NCBI RefSeq assembly: GCF_900113765.1 | Contig: NZ_FOQO01000006.1 | Coordinates: forward strand, 331,838 to 395,837 | Reading direction: 5' to 3' | Length of the DNA: 64,000 bases | Origin: Parapedobacter indicus | GTDB taxonomy: Bacteria; Bacteroidota; Bacteroidia; Sphingobacteriales; Sphingobacteriaceae | Part shown: piece by piece, positions 36,258-45,633 of the stretch | Numbering within the stretch: the first letter of the stretch is position 1 | Layout: each line of letters begins with the position of its first letter | Translations under genes and position numbers: made by a program | The notes under the pieces: model-generated | What the model was told of the DNA's origin: nothing | Databases searched by the model: none | Seen by the model: the letters and a program-made list of their open reading frames with translations, nothing else

Positions 36258-36680
36258 TTAAGGGTATGGTCGTTCCAAAATAGCCGATTTAATGACGGCA
36301 TCCCGTAAGTCAAACGTCATTTCGTCCCTTACATACGCCGAGTCCGCACCCTCATCGACGTCTATACGCAACGATGAGAGGGTTGGATTACGAACTGCCT
36401 TTTTAGTACGCGTCACGTTATCCGCATCCATGAACCCAGAATAACTTTCATAGGCTTCCCGGATAGGCTGGGCCTGTCGCTGGGGAGGTGCTACCACCCG
36501 CCGGTGTACATCTGTCTCGGGCTTAACAAGGGTCCGCTCGGCATTTTCTTCGGGCAATGGAGGTACCGGCGGCTGCCCCAAATTTCGCTTACGCGCTTTT
36601 TCCTGTTCTTTTTGAAAATTGGCATATGCTTGGAATGCAAAAACCACAATGGCAATCAGTATGGGTATAAAGGTTTCCAT
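36258..36680 (-). CDS. Small membrane-anchored protein of unknown function
   Basis: A 140-residue protein I do not recognise. It has one N-terminal membrane helix (METFIPILIAIVVFAFQAYA), a basic segment, a Pro-rich linker (GQPPVPPLPEE) and an acidic C-terminal part with SLRIDVDEGADSAYVRDEM. The ATG at 36680 puts the helix at the N-terminus. It is divergent from the ECF sigma gene across 70 bases. Confidence 0.65.
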   Translation of the reverse strand: METFIPILIAIVVFAFQAYANFQKEQEKARKRNLGQPPVPPLPEENAERTLVKPETDVHRRVVAPPQRQAQPIREAYESYSGFMDADNVTRTKKAVRNPTLSSLRIDVDEGADSAYVRDEMTFDLRDAVIKSAILERPYP

Positions 36681-36750
36681 TGGTATAAAGGTATGGATTT
36701 TTTGTAACATATTTGCAGCCAGTATGTCAAACAGATTGTAATTACCATTC

Positions 36751-37248
36751 ATGAGTAAGCAGCGACAATTGTTCCAGCAACTGTTTGAAGATAACTCCAA
36801 AAAGGTGTATCACTTGTGTTATGGATATACAGGTGACAGCGATTCGGCAAACGATTTAATGCAGGAGACATTTATTAAAGTTTGGCAGAATCTGGATAAA
36901 TTCAGAAACGAGTCCCAATTTTCCACCTGGATATACCGTATTGCCGTAAATACCTGCCTTTCATACCTACGCACGGTCAAGCGCCGCACGACAGACGAAT
37001 TGAACGATACCATCATTGAAAATTACGCAGAAGAACCGTCAGAAAAACAGGAACAGATTGCGCTGCTCTATAAGTCCATCTCCCAACTGGATGAAAATGA
37101 ACGTATCATCATTACCATGGTATTGGACGAAATACCGTATCCCGAAATTGCCGAAGTAGCTGGGATCTCTGAAGGCAACTTACGGGTAAAAATACATCGG
37201 ATAAAACATAAGCTGACAGAAATATACAACAGTAATGAAAGGCTTTGA
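36751..37248 (+). CDS. ECF-type RNA polymerase sigma factor
   Basis: A 165-residue sigma factor. Region 2: YHLCYGYTGDSDSANDLMQE and FIKVWQNLDKFRNESQFSTW, then IYRIAVNTCLSYLR; region 4: LDENERIIITMVLDEIPYPE and AEVAGISEGNLRVKIHRIKH. This is a compact, typical ECF protein. The next gene overlaps it by 14 bases, so the pair is translationally coupled and the membrane protein is probably its regulator. GTAAC followed after 17 bases by GTC upstream (36704-36728) may be an ECF promoter, weakly. Confidence 0.93.
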   Translation: MSKQRQLFQQLFEDNSKKVYHLCYGYTGDSDSANDLMQETFIKVWQNLDKFRNESQFSTWIYRIAVNTCLSYLRTVKRRTTDELNDTIIENYAEEPSEKQEQIALLYKSISQLDENERIIITMVLDEIPYPEIAEVAGISEGNLRVKIHRIKHKLTEIYNSNERL

Positions 37249-37828
37249 TGAGATACAACAGCTTTGGCAGGGGCAGAAACCGGAGCCAAACGTTAGCTTT
37301 GACACGATTTTAAAACGTCTTAAAAGCAATCGGACCGCCCTAATGAGAAAATTGTTTTGGCAAAGTATAGCCGTTGGCATAGTTGTTCTGACCGCTTTGT
37401 GGATCGGCCTCGCGGTAGACTTCTCAACATGGACCACCTATCTGGCGCTCGCCATCATGGTGGGATGTATCGCCTATTATTTTGTCAACCAACTAACTGA
37501 CTACAAAAACATCAGCCGAAGCAGTCATTTACTATCCAAGCCACAGGACTACATTAATTACCTACGGGCTTTCCAGCAAAAACGCAACCGGTTCAATACA
37601 CGGAACTATCTAATTTACGAGATCTGCATCGCTGCTGCATTTGCTTTATACGGTATCGAGATGTATTTTATATTGCCTCTTTTGACATTCGTCGGCATTT
37701 TTCTCTTCGTCATTTTCTGGTTCCTGATCTGCCATTTCGTGTTCATGAAACAGTACATCAACAGTGAGAATATGCGGATAGAAGAGATGATTGATAATCT
37801 GGAACGGATAAAAAATCAGTTCGAATAA
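37235..37828 (+). CDS. Four-helix membrane protein, possible anti-sigma partner
   Basis: A 197-residue protein with a cytoplasmic N-terminus (MKGFDEIQQLWQGQKPEP) and about four membrane helices (near 40-62, 67-87, 122-142 and 145-168). It has no zinc-finger or standard anti-sigma motif. The start overlaps the sigma factor gene by 14 bases, which argues for a regulatory partnership. Its 3' end overlaps the converging DUF2520 gene by 13 bases. Confidence 0.75.
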   Translation: MKGFDEIQQLWQGQKPEPNVSFDTILKRLKSNRTALMRKLFWQSIAVGIVVLTALWIGLAVDFSTWTTYLALAIMVGCIAYYFVNQLTDYKNISRSSHLLSKPQDYINYLRAFQQKRNRFNTRNYLIYEICIAAAFALYGIEMYFILPLLTFVGIFLFVIFWFLICHFVFMKQYINSENMRIEEMIDNLERIKNQFE

Positions 37829-38580
37829 ATCTGCTCGCTTAGTTGCTGGTACAGCGCAACCAGGCCTTGGTGGCCTTCCTTCAACAGTTCCAAATGTTTC
37901 TGCATCGTGCCGACGTCGTGCCGTATGGCGGGACCGGTCTGAACCTCTCTGGGAGAAAAAGCCATCACCTTTTGGGCGGTTTCAAGGATAAGGGGACGGA
38001 TTAAATCGAAATCCAATGCATGTTTGCGGAGAATATCGGCCCCGATGGCATACAAGTGATTGGTGAAGTTGCTGGCGAATACCGCCGCTACATGCAACGC
38101 AAGCCGTTGCCGGGAATCGCAGGAAAAAATCTGCGTGGATAAAGGGTCGACCAATTGTGTTAACTGAGCATAAGTGGCCTCATCTGAAGCTTCCAATGCA
38201 AGGGGAACGCTCGAAAAATCAACTGGTTTTGCTATGGAAAACGTCTGTACCGGATAAATTACGCCGTACTTCTGTGCGTGGGGGATGAGGACAGCCATAT
38301 CAACACTTCCCGCCGTATGAGCGACGATGCCGTTCAACGCTGCAGGCAACTGTGCAGCCACCTGACCAATCGCGCCATCGGTTACGGCGATAAGGTATAA
38401 GTCAGCAGCCAAATCAATGGCTTCCAGATCATCAATTGCACGGGCGTTAAGCGCATCGGCTAATACGATGGCTTGAGCTTTGGTTCGGCTATACACTTGA
38501 ACCACCCGATGACCGGCGTCGAAGAGCGCCTTACCGAAGTGAGTAGCTACATTTCCACTACCGAGCAATACGATGTCCAT
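37816..38580 (-). CDS. Rossmann-like and DUF2520 domain protein
   Basis: A 254-residue protein with an N-terminal NAD(P)-binding fold (MDIVLLGSGNVATHFGKAL) and a C-terminal helical DUF2520 domain containing LHVAAVFASNFTNHLYAIG. The layout resembles ketopantoate/pyrroline-carboxylate reductase-like proteins of unknown substrate. It lies five bases after ccmF and probably shares its transcript. Confidence 0.86.
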   Translation of the reverse strand: MDIVLLGSGNVATHFGKALFDAGHRVVQVYSRTKAQAIVLADALNARAIDDLEAIDLAADLYLIAVTDGAIGQVAAQLPAALNGIVAHTAGSVDMAVLIPHAQKYGVIYPVQTFSIAKPVDFSSVPLALEASDEATYAQLTQLVDPLSTQIFSCDSRQRLALHVAAVFASNFTNHLYAIGADILRKHALDFDLIRPLILETAQKVMAFSPREVQTGPAIRHDVGTMQKHLELLKEGHQGLVALYQQLSEQIYSN

Positions 38581-38585
38581 GCGGA

Positions 38586-41024
38586 TTAAACCGATTTGAT
38601 TTCCTTATTACGGCGTAGGATTGATAGGAAGAAACCGATAGTCATCACGATAGCACCGCACCAAAAGAAATTGATATAGGGAAATCTGATTGCCTTAAAA
38701 ACAATCCATTTCTTTTCGGGCAGGGGCTTTTGGTACACCATTAGTTCCAGCTTATCTTTCTGTGGCATGATGTTGCTAAAACGAAGCCGAAGCCCCTGAT
38801 CTTCCACGTCTTTAAACAGGTCAAAGGTGGTTCCGCCGCGTATCAGAAACACTGGCTCTGCCTCGTAGGTTTCGCCGGTTGCTGCATGTACACGGAGTGT
38901 CAATCCGACGATGATATCGTCATCCTTACGAGGAATATTCTGCACGGTGGCATTTCGGTTAATTCCTTCAACCACGATATATCCGTTGCGATAGCGTAGC
39001 GTATCACCGATATTGGTTTCATAAACCGCGGGCTCATCATACGCTTCGAAGCCGGTTTGCTCATCTTGTTGCCCTTGCAGATGGGGTTCTGACATGGCCG
39101 CCGTAATCAACGTGTATACATCGTGTGTAAGGTAGTGCTTGGTTGCAGGCGTACCGATAAGCCCTCCCATCTGTGGGTTGTTCTGGGCAAAAGGCCGAAG
39201 CTGAAAACGATCGGTTACCCGGCCCGTCTCGTCATCTATTTTCTCATAATTGATTTTATAGTACACGTTGGGCGGAGCCACGCTATCACCTACGTAGGTA
39301 ATGCGATAGGCACCCATCTGCGTAGGCTCCCCTTCGGTAAGAAACAGGTTGTCTCCCGGCTTTTCCACCTGATCGAAACCAGCTACCGCAATGTAGTTGC
39401 TGCTATTTACTGAAATCACTTCATTGGTAGCCGCAGCCACCAATCCACCAATGAGTAAAAGTCCAAATCCAATATGCGCTACGGCCGATCCGGTGAGCTT
39501 CCATTTTCCCCGGATGGCATCTCCTAAAATTTTGCCGTTGGCCACAACCGTATAAGCGGCCGCAAACACCAACAGGATGTACATGAAATTAGTATATACG
39601 TTAGTGATATAAACCACTACGGCCGTGACGACGAGAGCCACTACCAGCGAGGCAATCGCCGCTGCATAAAATTTACGGACATCCGTACGTTTGTATTTCA
39701 TGAACTGCGTAAATGCGGAAAGCAACGCCACAACCACTGCAAACCCTGCCTGCCACTTGTTATAGTGCTGCACCGGGTCAATCGGAGGCGCAACTTTCGT
39801 CCCGAAGACCGCATTGAACACCGGGATGGATGTGGATGCAATGATCTGCACACATGCGACTGTCAACACTAAAGCACCTACAAATAGCCAGAATTCGCGC
39901 GAATAAATATCCTCTTCTTTTTTGGTGGACGGCATTTCCTTTTTACGTTTCACCAGTAGGTATACCATGATTCCCAAGAAAATGACGTTGAAAGCCACCA
40001 ACTGCCAATAAAGGCCTAAGTCCGTAAACGAGTGTACCGATGTTTCGCCCAGTACACCACTCCGAGTAAGAAACGAAGCATAAATGACTAACACAAAACT
40101 GACCAGCGCTAAAAAGGTAGCGGTGAAATACGAGTGACCTGAATTTTTGAAGGCAACCATCACATGGACCGCGGCAATAAGTGTAAACCACGGAATAATC
40201 GATGCGTTCTCCACCGGATCCCAAGCCCAAAAACCACCGAAGTTAAGTGCTTCATAAGCCCAGAAGGATCCCATAATAATCCCCGCGCCCAACGTCATTA
40301 CGGCGAAGAGCGCCCACGGTATACCCACAACAATCCATTCTTTATACCGCCGTTGCCATAACCCCGCTACTGCATAGGCAAAAGGTACGATCATCGCGGC
40401 AAACCCCAGAAACAACGTAGGCGGGTGAATCACCATCCAGTAATTCTGCAACAATGCATTCAACCCGCTGCCATCGGTGATCATCCCGAGGTAATTCGGA
40501 TCCGAAAAGATCGGTAAGTCCATCGCGTCCCGAAACAAGATAAAGGGTGAACTACCCACCCGCTCGCCTAAAATTTCAACGCCGATAAGCATCGATCCCA
40601 ATACCGCCTGACATAACATCACCACGGTCATTACGGGGCTTTCCCAACTTTTGGCCCTGAAAACCAGTACGACACCCAATAGTCCTTGCCAAAACATCCA
40701 CAACCAGAAACTCCCTTCCTGTCCTTCCCAGAAACTGGAGATAATAAAATGCGTAGGGAGGGATCTCGAAGAATGGTCCCACGCATAATAATATTCAAAT
40801 AAATGATTGTAAATGATGTAAAATAAGCAACTACCGATACTGACAACCGATACCACATTTATCCAGAAAGCAATACGGGCAATTTTCAACCACGAACGAT
40901 CTTTGTGGATAGTTGCAAAATAATAACTGATACAGGACAGAAGTGCGGAACCAAAGGAAAGGATAACGAAAAACTGACCGATCTTGCCGGGCAACAGGGT
41001 TTCACCTACATATGTTATATCCAT
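38586..41024 (-). CDS. ccmF: Cytochrome c maturation protein CcmF (CcsA family)
   Basis: An 812-residue membrane protein of System I cytochrome c biogenesis, which joins haem to apocytochrome together with CcmH. The tryptophan-rich haem-binding WWD motif is present as GGFWAWDPVENASIIPW (near 225-241), with a further HYNKW-containing region and about 14 membrane helices. The C-terminal quarter is a large extracytoplasmic domain. It starts three bases after ccmE. ccmA-D and ccmH are not in this window. Confidence 0.92.
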   Translation of the reverse strand: MDITYVGETLLPGKIGQFFVILSFGSALLSCISYYFATIHKDRSWLKIARIAFWINVVSVVSIGSCLFYIIYNHLFEYYYAWDHSSRSLPTHFIISSFWEGQEGSFWLWMFWQGLLGVVLVFRAKSWESPVMTVVMLCQAVLGSMLIGVEILGERVGSSPFILFRDAMDLPIFSDPNYLGMITDGSGLNALLQNYWMVIHPPTLFLGFAAMIVPFAYAVAGLWQRRYKEWIVVGIPWALFAVMTLGAGIIMGSFWAYEALNFGGFWAWDPVENASIIPWFTLIAAVHVMVAFKNSGHSYFTATFLALVSFVLVIYASFLTRSGVLGETSVHSFTDLGLYWQLVAFNVIFLGIMVYLLVKRKKEMPSTKKEEDIYSREFWLFVGALVLTVACVQIIASTSIPVFNAVFGTKVAPPIDPVQHYNKWQAGFAVVVALLSAFTQFMKYKRTDVRKFYAAAIASLVVALVVTAVVVYITNVYTNFMYILLVFAAAYTVVANGKILGDAIRGKWKLTGSAVAHIGFGLLLIGGLVAAATNEVISVNSSNYIAVAGFDQVEKPGDNLFLTEGEPTQMGAYRITYVGDSVAPPNVYYKINYEKIDDETGRVTDRFQLRPFAQNNPQMGGLIGTPATKHYLTHDVYTLITAAMSEPHLQGQQDEQTGFEAYDEPAVYETNIGDTLRYRNGYIVVEGINRNATVQNIPRKDDDIIVGLTLRVHAATGETYEAEPVFLIRGGTTFDLFKDVEDQGLRLRFSNIMPQKDKLELMVYQKPLPEKKWIVFKAIRFPYINFFWCGAIVMTIGFFLSILRRNKEIKSV

Positions 41025-41027
41025 CTA

Positions 41028-41468
41028 TTATTGCCCATTAGCCGGTTTACTGTCTACAAACCCCAGATTCTGGGCTGTCGACGCTTCAATCACTTCCATT
41101 TCGTCTTGATTATATTTAGACGGACATTTCATCAAAATCTTGCTGGCATGGAACTCATCTCCTACCATCTTGCCCGTCAGTACGATTTGTTCGGAACGTT
41201 CGATATCCTGGGGTTTTGCCCCTCTGAAAACAACCCGGCATTCCGTGCTGTCATTATCGTACATAAAGAACGAAAAATGGTTGGCATCCTCTTTCGGGTT
41301 GTAGTGCAATTCCTTCTCTTTATTGAGCACGCCCACAACGTACAACTCAGATTGTTTTTCCTTTGCTTCGCTGAATGTGGAATAGGTACTTGAATCTGCG
41401 TACATTACGATAATCATCGCGATTGCTAACGCGATAACAATAATGGCTATGACCGAACTTTTCTTCAT
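41028..41468 (-). CDS. ccmE: Cytochrome c maturation protein CcmE, Cys-type
   Basis: Periplasmic haem chaperone, 146 residues, with one N-terminal membrane anchor (SSVIAIIVIALAIAMIIVMY) and an OB-fold beta-barrel. The haem-attachment motif of classical CcmE is HxxxY; here it is CPSKY, with Cys115 replacing His and Tyr119 retained. This CxxxY variant is known from some Desulfovibrio and archaea. The ATG at 41468 is chosen because it directly precedes the anchor. Followed by ccmF at three bases. Confidence 0.9.
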   Translation of the reverse strand: MKKSSVIAIIVIALAIAMIIVMYADSSTYSTFSEAKEKQSELYVVGVLNKEKELHYNPKEDANHFSFFMYDNDSTECRVVFRGAKPQDIERSEQIVLTGKMVGDEFHASKILMKCPSKYNQDEMEVIEASTAQNLGFVDSKPANGQ

Positions 41469-41555
41469 GTTGTTATCTCCCAACGGGTTAATACCAGAAT
41501 GCAAATTTACGAATTGCAAAATGAAGCCACGAATATTGCAAGGGATTGGCATTTT

Positions 41556-41570
41556 TTAGAATTATTCTAA
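41556..41570. promoter_or_regulatory. 7-1-7 palindrome, PerR/Fur-like
   Basis: TTAGAAT-T-ATTCTAA is a perfect 15-base palindrome with Fur-family geometry; it differs from the Bacillus PerR box TTATAAT-N-ATTATAA in one base per arm. It lies between the divergent ccmE and LpxR-like genes. Binding by a Fur-family protein is inference. Confidence 0.4.
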
Positions 41571-41636
41571 ACAAAGTAGATAAAAAAAAACCGTATGTTT
41601 GTTTCTGAGGGAGAATAAGCTGTACCAATCACCGAA

Positions 41637-42599
41637 ATGATCAACAACCTATATAATACCGGCAAGGCCGTCATGACAACCGGTATACTTTTAAGTTATT
41701 TCATGGGCATCGCACAGTCGTTACCCCGTGCGGAGTTCAATTTTCGAAGCGACAATGACCTTTATTTATTTAACAAGCAGGATCAGTATTATACCAATGG
41801 CATTTTTTTTAATATTCGGAAAGCGGCAGACAGCACACATTTATCTACCGCAGAAGTCAATCGGCTTTGGGGAATAACCGTGGGACAAAAAATGTATAAT
41901 GCCTATACTGCTCAAATCCACCATATTGAAGAAATCGACCGACCGATTACTGCTTATCTGTTCATTGCTGCGGATATGGATCGCTATTTTGCCAACGAAT
42001 CCTTCCTTTCATTCGCTGTGGAATTCGGCACCATCGGGCAACGGGCACTGGGACGTCAGTTTCAGGAACGCATTCATAAAGTACTTAATCTTTATGACAT
42101 CGCGGGATGGGAATACCAATTGAAGAATGCGGCAGGTCTGGACGCTTCCATACAATACGGTAGATTGCTGTACCGCAATCCAAGTCGTTGGTTTGATCTC
42201 TCTGCCAGTGCGGAAGCGATGGTAGGACTCAATCATACCGGATTGTCCGTTGCACCTACGTTACGATTGGGAAAAGTCAATCCACTTTATCAATCGGCTT
42301 ATACTTCCAGCCGATTGCAAGCACACGGTTCGTTGGCAGACGACGAATTGTTTTTTTATTACACCCCCCAATTTAGATTTGTAGGATACGATGCGACACT
42401 GCAAGGGGGCATTTTTTTACATGACAAAGGTCCGATAACTTATACGCCGTCCCGTTGGATGTTGTACAATCAATTTGGCGTAACCTATGCCAACCGATTG
42501 ATAACCCTGGGTCTACAGTATATTTTTTACAGTAAAGAGGTGCCAGGTATGTTTTTCCGCCATCGGTATGGTTCCGTGAGGATGAGTTATCGATTTTAA
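41637..42599 (+). CDS. LpxR-like lipid A deacylase (DUF2219)
   Basis: A 320-residue outer-membrane protein with a signal peptide ending near SYFMGIAQS. Family features are the early FNFRSDNDLYLFNKQDQYYTNG block, corresponding to the N-terminal Asn/Asp active-site region, RPITAYLFI, and a later His in QFQERIHKVL. The C-terminal strand ends in YRF. LpxR relatives remove the 3'-acyloxyacyl chain of lipid A. Catalytic activity is likely but not certain since the family is broad. Confidence 0.8.
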   Translation: MINNLYNTGKAVMTTGILLSYFMGIAQSLPRAEFNFRSDNDLYLFNKQDQYYTNGIFFNIRKAADSTHLSTAEVNRLWGITVGQKMYNAYTAQIHHIEEIDRPITAYLFIAADMDRYFANESFLSFAVEFGTIGQRALGRQFQERIHKVLNLYDIAGWEYQLKNAAGLDASIQYGRLLYRNPSRWFDLSASAEAMVGLNHTGLSVAPTLRLGKVNPLYQSAYTSSRLQAHGSLADDELFFYYTPQFRFVGYDATLQGGIFLHDKGPITYTPSRWMLYNQFGVTYANRLITLGLQYIFYSKEVPGMFFRHRYGSVRMSYRF

Positions 42600-43015
42600 A
42601 GCCAGTCCTTTTTTCGGTTGATTTTTCGCAGTGCTTGCTGACGTTTGACATCCAGCCTTTTCTGAATGGCGGCCTTAGACGGTTTGGTTGCTTTGCGTGG
42701 CTTGTCGATCTGAAGAGCGGCGGTCAGCAATTCTACCAGTCTCCGTAGGGCAATCTCTTTATTTTGCAATTGACTACGTGTCTTCTGGCTGACGATTTGC
42801 AAGAACCCCTCTGCCTGTATCCAACCAGCAAGGCGGCGTTGGATACGGTCTTTCTCTTTTTCTGAAAAACAAGTCGCAGCATTCACATCAAACAGCAGTG
42901 TAACCTTCGTTTCCACTTTATTAACATGCTGCCCGCCACTGCCCCCACTACGTGAAGTCTGAAACGAGACGAAAGGCCGCAATATATCCGCTTCTAGCTG
43001 CTTAATCTGTATCAT
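42596..43015 (-). CDS. arfB: Alternative ribosome-rescue factor ArfB (YaeJ-like)
   Basis: A 139-residue peptidyl-tRNA hydrolase acting on stalled ribosomes. It has the GGQ motif in SGGSGGQHVNKVETKV and the basic C-terminal tail (AIQKRLDVKRQQALRK) that enters the mRNA channel. The start at 43015 overlaps the end of the symporter gene by 14 bases, so translation is probably coupled. Its 3' end overlaps the LpxR-like gene by four bases. Confidence 0.92.
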   Translation of the reverse strand: MIQIKQLEADILRPFVSFQTSRSGGSGGQHVNKVETKVTLLFDVNAATCFSEKEKDRIQRRLAGWIQAEGFLQIVSQKTRSQLQNKEIALRRLVELLTAALQIDKPRKATKPSKAAIQKRLDVKRQQALRKINRKKDWL

Positions 43016-44267
43016 CCGTGTCGGCCTCCATCCTATCCAATCCGTTACGGCCCAACGCAAACCGGCTCACCAGCATAGCCGCTACGGTGTCCCCTGTAGC
43101 ATTTAGCAAAGTTGCTATGGGATCTACTAGCGTACCGATAATCATGACAGCGGGGATGGCTTCCGTAGGCAGTCCGTACACTGAAATCATCAGCATTTCC
43201 CCGATATACCCCCCATTGGGAATCCCCCCAGCGACAATACTGACCAATACCGTGATACCCAGCGCAGTGACTAGGGTAGCAGGCTCGAAAAACTCCCGGC
43301 CGATAAGTATAAATGCCACGTAAATCTTAACAATACTGGACATCGATGAGCCATTTTTGTGCAACGTAGTACCCAAAGGGATTACCACATTGGCCACAGA
43401 TACAGGAATACCCATTCGGGGTGCCGCCGCAAGGTTGACAGGCATCGTAGCAATGCTGCTGCAAGTACTAATAGCAGTCGCCGAAGGCAAGATATTATTT
43501 TTCCAGAAACGATCGACACCCGATCTACCACCCGCTATATAGGCGTAAAGGCTAAAAAACACCACGAAGTAAAACGCCCCTAGCATATAATACAAGCCTA
43601 GGGGTTTCGCATAAAACCCAAAAAGTTCCGGCCCAATTGTGCCTACCTGATAAGCAAAATAAGCGCCTAAACCAAGCGGCGCAATCTTCATAATCAGGAT
43701 AAGCAATTGTTTCATCACCTCATTCCCCGATGATAAAAATTTCCGGAAGGAACTACCCGCTTCGCCCGACCGCATAGCGGCAATTCCCGTAAGGAAGGAA
43801 AAGATGACAAAAGCCAGCATGTTTTCCCGCGACAGGAGTTTATAAAACTCATCCACGGAAACAAACCTGACTAATTTATCGCCCCAGGTATCATCTGGAC
43901 TGCCTTGCAGCAGTTCGTTCACCGATTCCTCCTGAACGTGCGGCGCATCTACCGGAAAAAACCACAAAACAACCATCGTGCATAACGCCGCGATGATTAT
44001 GGTGGATAGAAACACACCAGCCATCGTAGAAATAATACGCCCTAATTTCTGCGAGCCGTCTATATTTGCCACTGCCGAAGAAATTGCAAAAAACAGTAAG
44101 GGGACTACAGCGGCAAACAATAGATTGAGAAAAACATCACCCAAAGGTTTCAGCCATGCCACCGCCTGGGGGAAGAAAGCACCTACGATGCTGCCCAGCA
44201 CAATACCCAGCAGCAGAAGCAGGATGCTTCCGTAATGTTGAAAGAATTGGGCGAATTTGCTTTCCAT
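43002..44267 (-). CDS. Dicarboxylate/amino acid:cation symporter (DAACS family)
   Basis: A 421-residue symporter of the GltP/DctA fold, with eight membrane helices and two re-entrant hairpins. The serine-rich motif is TCSSIATMPVNL and the helix 7 motif region is GTTLHKNGSSM, both at their family positions. The substrate (glutamate, aspartate or C4-dicarboxylates) is not resolved. It diverges from the DUF819 gene with only about 50 bases between the starts. Confidence 0.93.
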   Translation of the reverse strand: MESKFAQFFQHYGSILLLLLGIVLGSIVGAFFPQAVAWLKPLGDVFLNLLFAAVVPLLFFAISSAVANIDGSQKLGRIISTMAGVFLSTIIIAALCTMVVLWFFPVDAPHVQEESVNELLQGSPDDTWGDKLVRFVSVDEFYKLLSRENMLAFVIFSFLTGIAAMRSGEAGSSFRKFLSSGNEVMKQLLILIMKIAPLGLGAYFAYQVGTIGPELFGFYAKPLGLYYMLGAFYFVVFFSLYAYIAGGRSGVDRFWKNNILPSATAISTCSSIATMPVNLAAAPRMGIPVSVANVVIPLGTTLHKNGSSMSSIVKIYVAFILIGREFFEPATLVTALGITVLVSIVAGGIPNGGYIGEMLMISVYGLPTEAIPAVMIIGTLVDPIATLLNATGDTVAAMLVSRFALGRNGLDRMEADTDDTD

Positions 44268-44319
44268 ATTATTTATAGCTGCTAAAATAGGAGAATTATT
44301 TTACCGAAGATCAATCAGA

Positions 44320-45594
44320 ATGGTACTTTTGTTTATGATTTTTGCCAACATAGCCACGCCATGGATCACGAACGATGCAACAGTTTTCGGACTTCTGATG
44401 GCAATCCTGGCCTTGGTCTTTTATACATCGTCATTGTCCAATCCGTTTTTCAAGCGTTTATATGCAATACTACCTCCCTTATTGCTCTGTTATTTCATTC
44501 CCGGACTGTTAAACTCCGCGGGAGTCATCGACGGAAAAAATTCGCCGCTCTATGGAGTAAGTTCAAACTACCTGTTACCTGCTTGCTTAGTCATGTTCAC
44601 ACTGAGCCTCAACCTGCCGGAGCTATGGAAACTGCGAAAACAAGCAGGCGTCATGTTTGCGGCTACCGTGGTAAGTGTAATGTTGGGCGGAGCGTTTGCT
44701 GTATACATCGTTGGCAGATTTGCGCCCGAAATCGTCGGAGGTGAAGGCCCCAATGAGGTTTGGCGCGGACTCGCTACCCTTGCGGGTTCCTGGATTGGCG
44801 GTGGGGCCAACCAGGCGGCGCTGTATCGCATTTTCGAACCGTCGCCGGAATTGTTCTCGGCCACCATCGCTGTTGACGTGTTCGTTGCATATGGCTATAT
44901 GGCACTCCTATTGTTCGGCGCGGGCAAAGCCGATCGGATGAACCGCTTCTTCCGTGCAGATAACCGTGCCGTCGAAGAACTGACCGGGAGGATGGAAGCC
45001 TATAGCAAAGCTAATACCCGGGTTCCGCAAGTGAAAGACCTTATGATCATGCTGGGATTAGCCTTCGGCACCACCGGTGTTGCACATTTGACAGGTACGG
45101 CCATTGCTGAATGGGTAAAAACGAATGCTCCGGGCTTGGACAAATTCAGCCTTACTTCAGATTTCTTTTGGATCATTCTCATCACCACCATCTTGGGCAT
45201 CTTGCTGTCGACAACCAAAGCACGGCAGCTGGAAGGGGCTGGAGCGTCCAAATTGGGGACGGTACTTCTTTATGTACTGATTGCTTCCATCGGTATGCAG
45301 ATGGATATTTTGGCCATACTCGATAATCCAGGATTGTTTCTAGTAGGAATAATCTGGATGCTATTTCATGTTTCGCTCTTGGCCTTGGTTGGATGGCTGA
45401 TCCGCGCACCTTTTTTCTTTTTTGCGGTATCCAGTATGTCTAACATTGGCGGTGTTGCTTCCGCCTCCGCTACAGCCGCCGCATTCCATCCATCGTTGGT
45501 GTCCATGGGCGTTATTTTATCCGTATGTGCCTATGCGGTGGGTACCTATGCCGGTTATTTATGTGGCATTCTTATGCAATTGGCTTCTCCTTAA
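44320..45594 (+). CDS. DUF819-family membrane protein
   Basis: A 424-residue protein with about ten to twelve hydrophobic segments. Typical segments of the family are ITNDATVFGLLMAILALVFY at the start, SWIGGGANQAAL and a Gly-rich end (SNIGGVASASATAAAFHP). The architecture resembles carboxylate or ion transporters, but the family lacks a proven function. Starts at 44320 or 44335 are both possible; a longer version would overlap the divergent gene. Confidence 0.88.
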   Translation: MVLLFMIFANIATPWITNDATVFGLLMAILALVFYTSSLSNPFFKRLYAILPPLLLCYFIPGLLNSAGVIDGKNSPLYGVSSNYLLPACLVMFTLSLNLPELWKLRKQAGVMFAATVVSVMLGGAFAVYIVGRFAPEIVGGEGPNEVWRGLATLAGSWIGGGANQAALYRIFEPSPELFSATIAVDVFVAYGYMALLLFGAGKADRMNRFFRADNRAVEELTGRMEAYSKANTRVPQVKDLMIMLGLAFGTTGVAHLTGTAIAEWVKTNAPGLDKFSLTSDFFWIILITTILGILLSTTKARQLEGAGASKLGTVLLYVLIASIGMQMDILAILDNPGLFLVGIIWMLFHVSLLALVGWLIRAPFFFFAVSSMSNIGGVASASATAAAFHPSLVSMGVILSVCAYAVGTYAGYLCGILMQLASP

Positions 45595-45606
45595 ATAAAT
45601 AAGAAA

Positions 45607-45628
45607 GCCCGACCAAAATCGGCCGGGC
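45607..45628 (-). terminator. Terminator after the BlaR-like gene
   Basis: GCCCGACC (45607-45614) and GGCCGGGC (45621-45628) pair over 8 bp with one G-T wobble. On the minus strand TTTCTTATTTATTT follows. It lies between converging genes. Confidence 0.75.
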
Positions 45629-45633
45629 CGATC

